IMG/VR virus record: IMGVR_UViG_3300009593_003389
Coordinates: 1-24,117 of that record
Origin: a virus
Length of the DNA: 24,117 nt
Strand: one strand, 5' to 3'
Below the pieces are notes generated by a model that was given only the letters and a program-made list of their open reading frames with translations, had not been told where the DNA came from and searched no databases. Numbering within the stretch: position 1 is the stretch's first letter; each line of letters opens with the position of its first letter. The translations under genes and the position numbers were made by a program. Of the stretch, positions 16,167-22,867 are shown one piece after another.

Positions 16167-16450
16167 AATATAATGAAAAAGAAATATTGAAACATCTTGA
16201 AGAATATATTGAAAATACGTATTCACAACATTATGTGAATGGTGGATTTCAAATTCAAGATTTGTTTGAACAGATAGATATTGCAGAGGAATTTTGTAGA
16301 GGAGCGGCTATCAAATATTTAATACGTTTTGGTAAAAAAAGCGGAAAAAATAATCTTGATTTATTAAAATGTATGCATTATATTGTCTTAATGTATCATT
16401 ATTGTGGATTTGATAAAGAATTATTGGTAGAAAACCAAAATAAAACTTGA
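16163..16450 (+). CDS. DUF3310-like small protein
   Basis: A 95-residue protein with YVNGGFQIQDLFEQ, then EFCRGAAIKYLIRFGKKSGK and NNLDLLKCMHYIVLMYHY. The 'Q-x-x-D...FC-x-G-x-AiKYl-R-x-gkK...DL-K-x-hY' pattern is that of DUF3310, common in phages and sometimes called nucleotide-kinase-like, with no firm function. I start at the ATG at 16163, which overlaps the previous stop as ATGA and has GGGAGG seven bases upstream; a TTG at 16148 also exists. The last codons (NQNKT and TGA) are the 20-bp promoter repeat of the next gene read as coding sequence. Confidence 0.7.
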   Translation: MKYNEKEILKHLEEYIENTYSQHYVNGGFQIQDLFEQIDIAEEFCRGAAIKYLIRFGKKSGKNNLDLLKCMHYIVLMYHYCGFDKELLVENQNKT

Positions 16451-16452
16451 CA
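16433..16452 (+). repeat. 20-bp promoter box, copy 2
   Basis: Identical to 13390-13409. Here the repeat also encodes the C-terminus of the DUF3310-like protein, with its TGA stop inside the TTGACA -35 hexamer. Confidence 0.85.
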
Positions 16453-16475
16453 CTATGGAGCAGATTTGAGACAAT
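16447..16475 (+). promoter_or_regulatory. Promoter for the CobS-like gene
   Basis: TTGACA at 16447-16452, 17 bases, GACAAT at 16470-16475 (4 of 6 to consensus), supported by the repeated upstream box. The leader to the ATG at 16524 is about 42 bases and contains GAGG at 16515-16518. Confidence 0.6.
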
Positions 16476-16523
16476 ATATACTGTTGGTTGGTTGTTTACT
16501 TTTAATCTATATTATGAGGTCAT

Positions 16524-17696
16524 ATGAATAAAAACCAAAAAGCACTTATTCAGGCAATTTCCGATGCTGGTTATATAGACGAAATCACTCGTCCGCAATT
16601 GAAAGCAATCGGTTATCAACTGGGTGTAAGTACCGCATGGTTGCAAAAAAACGATACATATAAAATTGCACGTGGAGTTTATAGAATTCCTAACATGGAT
16701 GGCTCTGTGAGTCATGCTATTCCTGCACAACCTACTGTTGAACCTACCATGACAGAAGCAAAAAATAATGTGGTTCAATTTCCTGCTCAAACAGAAAATT
16801 TTATTCCCGATACTGATTCTCATTTTGTTCGTTTCGGACATTGTAAAGATGTAGAATCTATCATAAAATCTAGAATCTATTATCCAACATTTGTAACAGG
16901 TTTGTCTGGAAATGGAAAGACTTTTATGATCGAACAGGTTTGTGCAAGATTGAAACGTGAAATGTTTCGTGTAAACATTACTATTGAAACCGATGAGGAT
17001 GATCTTCTCGGTCATTATCTTTTAAAAGATGGTGAAACAGTTTGGCAAGATGGACCAGTTGTTCAAGCAATGGAACGTGGTGCAATTCTTCTTTTAGATG
17101 AGGTTGACCTTGCATCAAATAAAATTATGTGTTTGCAACCTGTTCTTGAAGGTAAAGGTATTTTTATCAAGAAAGTAAACCGATGGGTTCGCCCTACAAA
17201 AGGTTTTAATGTGTTTGCTACTGCAAATACCAAAGGTAAAGGTTCCGATGATGGTCGTTTTATTGGAACTAACATTCTCAATGAAGCATTTCTTGAAAGA
17301 TTTGCTATCACAATGGAACAAGAGTATCCCACAATTACTGTTGAGAAGAAAATTCTCAATTCAGTTCTTGTAAGTCTTGGGTGTGACAATGAAGAGTTTG
17401 TTGACAAACTTACAAATTGGGCCGACATCATTCGTAAAACTTTTTATGATGGTGGAGTTGATGAGATAATTGCAACTCGTAGATTGGTTCACATTTGTAA
17501 TGCATTCGCCATTTTTGGTGATAAAATGAAAGCAATCCAGATGTGTGTCAATCGTTTCGATGATGAAACCAAAACGGCATTTCTAGATTTGTATAGCAAA
17601 GTTGATGCTGATGTTGTTAACCCAAATGATTCTGCTTCAGAAGGAGGTGAATCAGAAGTGGAATCCAGTGAAACAGATTCAGAACAACCGTTTTAA
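16524..17696 (+). CDS. cobS: CobS/MoxR-like AAA+ ATPase
   Basis: A 390-residue AAA+ ATPase. The first ~75 residues form a small separate domain (QLKAIGYQLGVSTAWLQKND), followed by Walker A GLSGNGKT near 126-133, the MoxR-type EDDLLGHYLL segment, Walker B ILLLDEVD near 188-195, sensor 1 VFATANTKGKG near 229, and an LERF arginine near 260. The C-terminal tail is acidic (SEGGESEVESSETDSE). CobS is a hallmark of marine T4-like phages and is often annotated as a cobaltochelatase subunit. With a VWA protein next to it and no CobN, a general MoxR/VWA chaperone role is as likely. It shares its promoter box with the VWA gene. Confidence 0.85.
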   Translation: MNKNQKALIQAISDAGYIDEITRPQLKAIGYQLGVSTAWLQKNDTYKIARGVYRIPNMDGSVSHAIPAQPTVEPTMTEAKNNVVQFPAQTENFIPDTDSHFVRFGHCKDVESIIKSRIYYPTFVTGLSGNGKTFMIEQVCARLKREMFRVNITIETDEDDLLGHYLLKDGETVWQDGPVVQAMERGAILLLDEVDLASNKIMCLQPVLEGKGIFIKKVNRWVRPTKGFNVFATANTKGKGSDDGRFIGTNILNEAFLERFAITMEQEYPTITVEKKILNSVLVSLGCDNEEFVDKLTNWADIIRKTFYDGGVDEIIATRRLVHICNAFAIFGDKMKAIQMCVNRFDDETKTAFLDLYSKVDADVVNPNDSASEGGESEVESSETDSEQPF

Positions 17697-17707
17697 TTGA
17701 CATACTA

Positions 17708-17750
17708 AATAGAGGATAGAGACCTATATTGATCTATCCTCTATTTTTTT
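17708..17750 (+). terminator. Rho-independent terminator after the CobS-like gene
   Basis: AGAGGATAGA (17711-17720) pairs perfectly with TCTATCCTCT (17733-17742), extended by A/T pairs outward, with a 12-base loop and a T run to 17750. A TTGACA at 17697 just upstream has no matching -10. The next gene starts 20 bases on with GGAG at 17761-17764. Confidence 0.92.
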
Positions 17751-17769
17751 ATTTACACGTGGAGATATA

Positions 17770-18777
17770 ATGCAAATTGAAGTTAAAGTTGAAGAATTAA
17801 GAAAGAAAAAAATATTTGTTGCAACGCCTATGTATGGTGGTCAATGTGCTGGAATGTATACGAAGGCATGTATTGATCTTGCAACAATGTGTGCTAATTA
17901 TGGAGTTGAATGCAGATTCTTTTTCATATTTAATGAATCCCTTATTACTAGAGCAAGAAATTATCTTGTCGATGAATTTTTGAGGGCAGAAGAGTTTACT
18001 CATCTTATGTTCATTGATTCAGATATTCATTTTGACCCAAGAGATGTTTTATCTCTTGCAGTTTTATGTGATGATGACAAACCTATTATTGGTGGTCCTT
18101 ATGGTAAAAAATGCATTGCTTGGGAGAAAATTGTACAAGCAGTGGATGCTGGTGTTGCTGATAAAGATCCTAATGAACTCCAAAAATTTGTAGGTGATTT
18201 TGTTTTTAATCCTGTACAAGGAACCAAAGAATTAAAAATTAATCAACCTGTAGAAGTATTGGAAATTGGAACTGGTTTTATGATGGCTCAACGGAATGTT
18301 TTTGACAAGTGGAGAGAAGCATATCCACAATTTCATTATAAACCAGATCATAATCGTTCAGAACAATTCAAGGGTGATCGATACATTCATGCATATTTTG
18401 ATACTGTAATTGATAATGAACAGTATATGCCTATGGGTGCATCTAATAAATCTGATCGATATTTATCGGAAGACTATGCGTTTTGTCAGTTAGCAAGACA
18501 TATAGACATTCCTATTCACTTATGTCCTTGGATGAAATTAGGACATATTGGAACATATGTTTTTGATGGTACAATGGCGGATCTTGGAAGAATAGATTCT
18601 TCTAATGGTCTTGCTAAAGCACATATGGATCAATCTCAAAAATTGAGAGAGGCTAGAATAAAAGTTACTGAAGAAGCCGAAGCAGTTAAAGAGATTGAAC
18701 AGGTTGAAAAACATAAAACTACTAGACAAGAGAGAAGGAAGGCGTTAAGAGATAAGAAGAAAAAGAAGAAACATTGA
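17770..18777 (+). CDS. Glycosyltransferase, GT-A fold
   Basis: A 335-residue enzyme. After KKIFVATPMYGGQCAGMYTK comes FFFIFNESLITRARNYLVDE, then HLMFIDSDIHFDPRDV with the metal-binding DSD at about 83-85, and further on GTGFMMAQRNVFD and LSEDYAFCQLAR, which supply the usual acceptor-side acidic residues. This is the pattern of GT2/GT-A nucleotide-sugar transferases common in phages. The C-terminus is a coiled, very basic tail ending KALRDKKKKKKH, which could bind nucleic acid or a membrane; DNA as acceptor is possible but not shown. It follows a terminator, and its stop codon lies in the -35 box of the clamp promoter. Confidence 0.75.
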   Translation: MQIEVKVEELRKKKIFVATPMYGGQCAGMYTKACIDLATMCANYGVECRFFFIFNESLITRARNYLVDEFLRAEEFTHLMFIDSDIHFDPRDVLSLAVLCDDDKPIIGGPYGKKCIAWEKIVQAVDAGVADKDPNELQKFVGDFVFNPVQGTKELKINQPVEVLEIGTGFMMAQRNVFDKWREAYPQFHYKPDHNRSEQFKGDRYIHAYFDTVIDNEQYMPMGASNKSDRYLSEDYAFCQLARHIDIPIHLCPWMKLGHIGTYVFDGTMADLGRIDSSNGLAKAHMDQSQKLREARIKVTEEAEAVKEIEQVEKHKTTRQERRKALRDKKKKKKH

Positions 18778-18802
18778 CAAACATTATCATACGTGGTATA
18801 AT
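18774..18802 (+). promoter_or_regulatory. Consensus sigma-70 promoter for the replication cluster
   Basis: TTGACA (18774-18779), 17-base spacer, TATAAT (18797-18802): both hexamers perfect. It precedes gene 45 by 34 bases. The TGA stop of the glycosyltransferase is inside the -35 hexamer. Confidence 0.93.
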
Positions 18803-18835
18803 GATGATTAAACATTTAAACTATGGAGTAATATT

Positions 18836-19513
18836 ATGAAATTAAGTGAACAAACTGTTTCTGTTTTAAAAAACTTTTCGAATATCAATAGTGGTATCTT
18901 TTTTCAGAAAGGTAAACAGATTAAAACAGTTGCACCTACTAAAGCAATTTTAGCAAGTGCAAACATTGAAGAAGATATACCAACGAGTTTTGGTATTTAC
19001 GATATAACAAGATTACTTGGTTCTTATTCACTTTTTGAAAATCCAGAAGTTGAATTTGGAGAAAAGTCTCTTCTTATTGAGGACAAAAGTAAAAAAGCAA
19101 CTGTAGAATATGGATATTGTGATCCAGAACTTGTTGTAAGACCTCCAGAAGGAAAAGAAATAGCACTTCCTACTGAAGATGTTAATTTTGTTCTTGAAGC
19201 CGATGCTTTAGATTTTTCAATTAAACAGGCAAGTGTATTAAATCTTCCTGAGATTGGAATCATTGGCGATGGTACTGATATAAAAATATGTTCATTAGAT
19301 TCTCAAACTAATGAAGCCTCATCTAGACGAATTGTCGGTGAAACTGACAAAACTTTCAAATTTGTTTTTAAATTCGAAAACCTTACAAAGATAATGACTA
19401 AAAATTATAATGTGTCTTTGTCTAGTAAAGGATTGTCGAAATTTAACAGTTCAGACGATACAATAGAATATTTTGTTGCTATCGAACTTGCAAATTCTGT
19501 TTATGATGGATAA
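18836..19513 (+). CDS. 45: Sliding clamp gp45
   Basis: A 225-residue homologue of the T4 sliding clamp, which tethers DNA polymerase and, in T4, also activates late transcription with gp55. The start MKLSEQTVSVLKNFSNINSG closely follows T4 MKLSKDTTALLKNFATINSG, with FGIYDITRLLGSYSLFENPE next (T4 VAIYDLNGFLGILSLVND), and the C-terminus YFVAIELANSVYDG matches the T4 ending. Length is almost identical (T4: 228). TATGGAG at 18823-18829 serves as ribosome site. It is the first gene of the 45-44-62-regA run driven by a consensus promoter, as in T4. Confidence 0.95.
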   Translation: MKLSEQTVSVLKNFSNINSGIFFQKGKQIKTVAPTKAILASANIEEDIPTSFGIYDITRLLGSYSLFENPEVEFGEKSLLIEDKSKKATVEYGYCDPELVVRPPEGKEIALPTEDVNFVLEADALDFSIKQASVLNLPEIGIIGDGTDIKICSLDSQTNEASSRRIVGETDKTFKFVFKFENLTKIMTKNYNVSLSSKGLSKFNSSDDTIEYFVAIELANSVYDG

Positions 19514-19515
19514 TT

Positions 19516-20457
19516 ATGTTTGGAGAATCATTTTTATGGGTCGAAAAGTATCGACCTAAAACAATTGATGAGTGTATTTTACCTGATCGAATAAAAACAA
19601 TTTTTAATCAGATATCATCGGAAGGTCGCATTCCTAACATGATACTTTCAGGCGGTCCTGGTATGGGTAAAACGACCGTGGCGAAAGCACTTTGTAATGA
19701 AGTGGGTTGTGACTTTCTGATGATTAATGGTTCTGAAGAATCTGGTATTGATGTTTTACGAACTAAAATACGTGGATATGCTTCAACTGTTAGTTTTGAT
19801 GGTGGAAGAAAAGTTGTTATATTAGACGAAGCAGGTTATCTAAATCCTCAGTCCACACAACCTGCCTTAAGATCCTTCATAGAAGAATTTGAAAAACATT
19901 GTTCATTTATTATGACATGTAACTATGTTAATCGAATTATCGAACCTTTACATTCTAGGTGTCAGGTAATTGATTTCAAGATAAATAAAGAAGAGAAGGT
20001 TGATGTTGGATCGAATTTCGGAAAAAGACTTTATACTATCCTAGATCAAGAGCAAGTTGATTATGATAAGAAAGTAGTAGCAGAAGTGTTAATGAAACAC
20101 TTTCCCGATTATCGCCGAGTATTAAACGAACTCCAAAAATATTCTAAATATGAACGCATAGATTCAGGAATATTGTCTCAAGTTTCTGACATAAATCTTA
20201 CTGAACTTATGAAGCATATGAAGGATAAAAAATTTAACGAGGTTAGAAAGTGGGTTGTCAATAATTTGGATAATGATCCACAAAGAGTTTACAGGAAGAT
20301 TTATGATGTTGCATCTGATTTTATTCACACAACTTCAGTACCTCAATTAGTATTAATTTTGGCAGACTATCAATATAAATCTGCATTTGCGGCAGATCAT
20401 GAACTCAATTTAGTCGCATGTTTAGTAGAAGTAATGGTAGAATGTCAATTTAAGTAA
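19516..20457 (+). CDS. 44: Clamp loader large subunit gp44
   Basis: A 313-residue AAA+ clamp loader ATPase. Walker A GGPGMGKTTVAKAL near residue 46, Walker B VVILDEAGYL near 100, sensor 1 MTCNYVNRI near 134, and the SRC arginine-finger motif in LHSRCQVI near 147 are all present, followed by the helical collar domain. Length agrees with T4 gp44 (319). It starts two bases after the gene 45 stop. In T4 four copies of gp44 assemble with one gp62; here gene 62 is separated from gene 44 by a putative lipoprotein gene. Confidence 0.96.
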   Translation: MFGESFLWVEKYRPKTIDECILPDRIKTIFNQISSEGRIPNMILSGGPGMGKTTVAKALCNEVGCDFLMINGSEESGIDVLRTKIRGYASTVSFDGGRKVVILDEAGYLNPQSTQPALRSFIEEFEKHCSFIMTCNYVNRIIEPLHSRCQVIDFKINKEEKVDVGSNFGKRLYTILDQEQVDYDKKVVAEVLMKHFPDYRRVLNELQKYSKYERIDSGILSQVSDINLTELMKHMKDKKFNEVRKWVVNNLDNDPQRVYRKIYDVASDFIHTTSVPQLVLILADYQYKSAFAADHELNLVACLVEVMVECQFK

Positions 20458-20465
20458 AGGGCCTA

Positions 20466-20918
20466 ATGTTTAAGTCAATGCTTATTATGTTTATTTTGAT
20501 GATAGGTATTGGTTATGGGTGTACAAAACACGAACCAAAAATTGATACACCACCAGATACAGATAATGCTACAGTTGAAATAGCACCTGTAAAATCCTGG
20601 GATAATCCATTAAAAAAGGAATTTTGGACAGTAATGTTATTTACTCAATTGTCTAGTATGCATGGAGTAAGACAAAGATTCGTTCCAAAACACTTACACT
20701 TAATGGTAAGGTGTGTAGTAGATGAATATGAGAGAAGATTTGAATTAGATTACTTTGAAAAAGTTTTTGGAATGCCACCAGCGGGTAGTTTATCACCAGA
20801 AAATGCCGCAATTGCATATGACATAACTTATCAATGTTCTGCAAAACAAATGCTTCTTCAGAATCAAGATTTTCAAAAACAACAAGCAGAACCGCTTAAA
20901 TTGAAAGATTCTATATAA
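20466..20918 (+). CDS. Putative lipoprotein of unknown function inserted between 44 and 62
   Basis: A 150-residue protein with a clear signal: MFKSMLIMFILMIGIGYGC gives a basic N-terminus, a hydrophobic core and a Cys at residue 19 preceded by GYG, an imperfect lipobox, then a Pro/Thr/Asp-rich spacer (KIDTPPDTDN). The folded part (about 40-150) includes WTVMLFTQLSSMHGVRQRF and three further cysteines. I do not recognise the family. It lies 8 bases after gene 44 and overlaps gene 62 as TAATG, so it is cotranscribed with the clamp loader although a membrane protein has no place there. A superinfection-exclusion or envelope function is speculation. A plain membrane-anchored protein is the alternative. 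Confidence 0.65.
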   Translation: MFKSMLIMFILMIGIGYGCTKHEPKIDTPPDTDNATVEIAPVKSWDNPLKKEFWTVMLFTQLSSMHGVRQRFVPKHLHLMVRCVVDEYERRFELDYFEKVFGMPPAGSLSPENAAIAYDITYQCSAKQMLLQNQDFQKQQAEPLKLKDSI

Positions 20919-21307
20919 TGACTCCATTTGACTTTTTAAATGAAATAAATTATGGTAAAAACAACCTGATGGCTGACGATATCGACCATCAGGTTGAGAA
21001 AAAATATCTCCCTTTTATTGTAAATAAAGGGTTATCTTATACTATGGATACAGTTATTCATGCAAATGAAATGAATATTCGACCTAATACTGAGAAAAAA
21101 CTTCAATTTGATTATTTAATAAATACAATAAGACGAAACAAACGGTTTCCTAAGTGGTTAAAACTTGGGGAAGACGAAAACATCAAGGTGATCATGGAAT
21201 ATTATGGATATAATGTGCATAGGGCTAAAGAAGTTTTACCTTTGCATTCCATGGAAAAGATAAATCAAATTAAAGAAAAATTAGATAGAGGTGGTGAAAG
21301 GAACTAG
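20918..21307 (+). CDS. 62: Clamp loader small subunit gp62
   Basis: A 129-residue protein matching the short marine form of gp62: MTPFDFLNEINYGKNNLM, then KKYLPFIVNKGLSYTMDTV and HANEMNIRPNTEKKLQFDYL, and FPKWLKLGEDENI. These are the segments I associate with cyanophage gp62, which is considerably shorter than T4 gp62 (187). It is the non-ATPase subunit of the clamp loader. The start overlaps the upstream stop as TAATG and it ends directly before RegA, whose ATG is the next base after its TAG. Order 44-62-regA supports the call. Confidence 0.85.
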   Translation: MTPFDFLNEINYGKNNLMADDIDHQVEKKYLPFIVNKGLSYTMDTVIHANEMNIRPNTEKKLQFDYLINTIRRNKRFPKWLKLGEDENIKVIMEYYGYNVHRAKEVLPLHSMEKINQIKEKLDRGGERN

Positions 21308-21706
21308 ATGGCATATGACATCGGTGAAATGGTCGAGATTACTTTAAACGAGCCTGATGATTTCTTAAAAGTAAAAGAAACATTAACTCGTATAGGTGTT
21401 GCTAGTCGAAAAGACAAAACACTTTATCAATCTTGTCATATTTTACATAAACAACAAAAATATTATATAGTACATTTTAAGGAATTGTTTGCTTTAGATG
21501 GTAAACCTTATAATTTTTCAGATACAGATGTTGCTAGACGAAATACAATATCGAATCTTTTAGAAGAATGGAATCTTGTAAAGTTGGTTAATGTTGAAAA
21601 AACTAAAGACCCAACTCTACCATTAAATCAATTAAAAATACTATCATTTGCAGAAAAAGAAGAATGGACATTAACGCCGAAATATAATATCGGCAAAAAA
21701 TCATAA
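21308..21706 (+). CDS. regA: RegA translational repressor
   Basis: A 132-residue RNA-binding repressor of early mRNAs. The core DDFLKVKETLTRIGVASRKD and LYQSCHILHKQQKYYIVHFK are almost those of T4 RegA (EDFLKIKETLTRIGIANNKD, LYQSCHILQKQGKYYIVHFK), with DVARRNTISNLLEEW after. The N-terminus has seven extra residues; an internal start at MVEITL (21329) would match T4 length better, but AAAGGA at 21297-21302 fits the ATG at 21308. In T4, RegA represses itself and genes 45, 44 and others at their start regions; the same targets lie just upstream. Confidence 0.95.
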   Translation: MAYDIGEMVEITLNEPDDFLKVKETLTRIGVASRKDKTLYQSCHILHKQQKYYIVHFKELFALDGKPYNFSDTDVARRNTISNLLEEWNLVKLVNVEKTKDPTLPLNQLKILSFAEKEEWTLTPKYNIGKKS

Positions 21707-22248
21707 TGAAAGACTATTGGGATACTGTGGATACTGTAAAATTAACACACAAATTGGGTGTATTTTGCTTACATGATGATGTTGAAATACCCTCTTTAGC
21801 AACTGAAAAATCGGCATGTTTTGATATTAAAGCATATCTTAAAAAAGATTCTACAGTTTTAGCATATAATCAATACAATCGTAAAAAAGAACTTGTTTTA
21901 AAAACTAATTCTCTTGAAATGCTTCCAGGGTGGAGATATCTTATTCCCTCAGGAATGATTTTCGATATTCCTTCGGGTTTTTATGTAAAAGTACATCCAA
22001 GGTCTGGAAACGCATTGAAAAAGGGATTAATTACTGCAAACAATGTAGGAATCGTTGATGAGGATTATGTAGAAGAATGTAATTGTATTATGAGAACCGT
22101 TTCTCATGATCCTATCACAATTGAACATGGTGATCGAATAGCACAAGCAGAATTACGTAAGACAGAAAGTTTTGAAATTGGTCGTATTGACAATAGACCA
22201 GAACAAAAAACAGATAGAGATGGTGGATTTGGATCCACTGGAACTTGA
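21706..22248 (+). CDS. dut: dUTPase
   Basis: A 180-residue trimeric-type dUTP pyrophosphatase, keeping uracil out of DNA and supplying dUMP for thymidylate. The five motifs are in order: SACFDIKA (1), VHPRSGNALKKGL (2), NNVGIVDEDYVEE (3), GDRIAQAEL (4) and RDGGFGSTGT (5). The catalytic Asp and the Tyr stack of motif 3 are present. It is longer than the usual ~150 residues because of a loop between motifs 1 and 2 (around 46-75). It starts in a TAATG overlap with regA and ends in a TGA embedded in the -35 hexamer of the hsp20 promoter. Confidence 0.95.
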   Translation: MKDYWDTVDTVKLTHKLGVFCLHDDVEIPSLATEKSACFDIKAYLKKDSTVLAYNQYNRKKELVLKTNSLEMLPGWRYLIPSGMIFDIPSGFYVKVHPRSGNALKKGLITANNVGIVDEDYVEECNCIMRTVSHDPITIEHGDRIAQAELRKTESFEIGRIDNRPEQKTDRDGGFGSTGT

Positions 22249-22273
22249 CAAGTTTTATATATAGTAGTATAAT
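22245..22273 (+). promoter_or_regulatory. Consensus sigma-70 promoter for hsp20
   Basis: TTGACA (22245-22250), 17-base spacer, TATAAT (22268-22273), both perfect. Transcription would start near 22280, giving a leader of about 100 bases. It is not a heat-shock sigma-32 promoter, so any heat control must act after transcription start. Confidence 0.93.
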
Positions 22274-22281
22274 AGTTCTTT

Positions 22282-22376
22282 TGAGGGTTAAACTGAAACT
22301 CTCATATGTTGCAATTAGCAACTTCCCTCTGGCATTTATGCAGAGGATTAATTAATTAATCTGCCTATAAGGAGAT
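22282..22376 (+). promoter_or_regulatory. Structured hsp20 leader, candidate ROSE-like RNA thermometer
   Basis: Hairpins read by eye: (1) 22282-22289 with 22297-22304, 8 bp with one G-U; (2) GTTGC 22308-22312 with GCAAC 22318-22322; (3) CCTCTG 22326-22331 with CAGAGG 22341-22346; (4) palindrome GATTAATTAATTAATC 22346-22361; (5) an SD hairpin, 22359-22366 with 22370-22376: CT(G)CCT pairs with the SD AGGAG, leaving G22363 bulged and a 3-base loop ATA, extended by two A-U pairs. A bulged G opposite the SD and several hairpins in a ~100-base leader of a small heat-shock gene is the ROSE layout. Hairpins 4 and 5 compete for three bases. GAGGG (22283-22287) can also pair with CCCTC (22325-22329). 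Unproven. Confidence 0.5.
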
Positions 22377-22379
22377 AAT

Positions 22380-22847
22380 ATGTACTTAGTACCGAAAACT
22401 ATCGAAGAATTCAACCGCTCACTTTCAATGTCAGTAGGGTTTGATTCTTTTTTTAATCGTCTATTTGATGATGTAACATTGGCGAATAGTTCACAAGGGT
22501 ATCCGCCCTATAATATTCGCAAAGTGACCGACACAGACTATGTGATCGAACTTGCCTTAGCAGGATTTACTAAAGACGACCTGGACGTAGAATTAGCAGA
22601 TGGAACACTTACTATAATGACAGTTCCAAACGAAAACAAAAAGGATGAAAGTTATCTGCATCAAGGAATCGCCAAGCGAACCTTTACCCGAAGATTTAAC
22701 CTTGCTGATGATGTCATTGTGAAGGGTGCAGATTTGTTCAATGGCTTGCTTAAAATTGAGTTAGAGCGGGTTATACCTGAAGAGAAAAGGCCTCGCAAAA
22801 TTGATATAGATGACGGAGTAAAAGTAGTAGATCACAAGGTTGTTTAA
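22380..22847 (+). CDS. hsp20: Small heat shock protein Hsp20 (IbpA-like)
   Basis: A 155-residue alpha-crystallin-domain chaperone that holds unfolding proteins. GFDSFFNRLFDD near the N-terminus and YPPYNIRKVTDTDYVIELAL then AGFTKDDLDVEL are IbpA-like, followed by LHQGIAKRTFTRRFNLADDV and the ADLFNGLLKIELERVIPEE strand; RKIDID supplies the C-terminal I-x-I anchor. AAGGAG at 22369-22374 is a near-perfect ribosome site but is predicted to be paired. Its codons look GC-richer than its neighbours', which hints at later acquisition. Hsp20 genes are known in marine T4-like phages. It is a single-gene unit with its own promoter, leader and terminator. Confidence 0.95.
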   Translation: MYLVPKTIEEFNRSLSMSVGFDSFFNRLFDDVTLANSSQGYPPYNIRKVTDTDYVIELALAGFTKDDLDVELADGTLTIMTVPNENKKDESYLHQGIAKRTFTRRFNLADDVIVKGADLFNGLLKIELERVIPEEKRPRKIDIDDGVKVVDHKVV

Positions 22848-22867
22848 GAAACCTTGACTATCAACGG

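Noticed and set aside
16512-17015. 167-residue open frame on the minus strand
   Set aside because: It lies wholly antisense to the CobS-like ATPase, has an unusual Cys/Phe/His-rich composition and no ribosome site; it is a shadow of the coding strand.
17401-17429. TTGACA inside the CobS-like gene
   Set aside because: The hexamer at 17-base spacing is GACATC and no gene start follows closely.
17063-17431. 122-residue minus-strand open frame
   Set aside because: Also antisense to the CobS-like gene with no motif or start signal.
13471-17696. Reading the CobS/CobT-like genes as cobalamin biosynthesis
   Set aside because: The ATPase and VWA domains are shared by many MoxR systems, no CobN or other cobalamin gene is seen, and the HExxH motif is unexplained by that role.
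17697-17730. TTGACA just after the CobS-like stop as a promoter for the glycosyltransferase
   Set aside because: The nearest TATATT is 22 bases away and a terminator would stop the transcript at once.
22282-22376. Known metabolite riboswitches (glutamine, SAM-V, preQ1) in the hsp20 leader
   Set aside because: Their conserved core sequences, as far as I recall them, are not present; the SD-covering hairpin with a bulged G fits a thermometer better.
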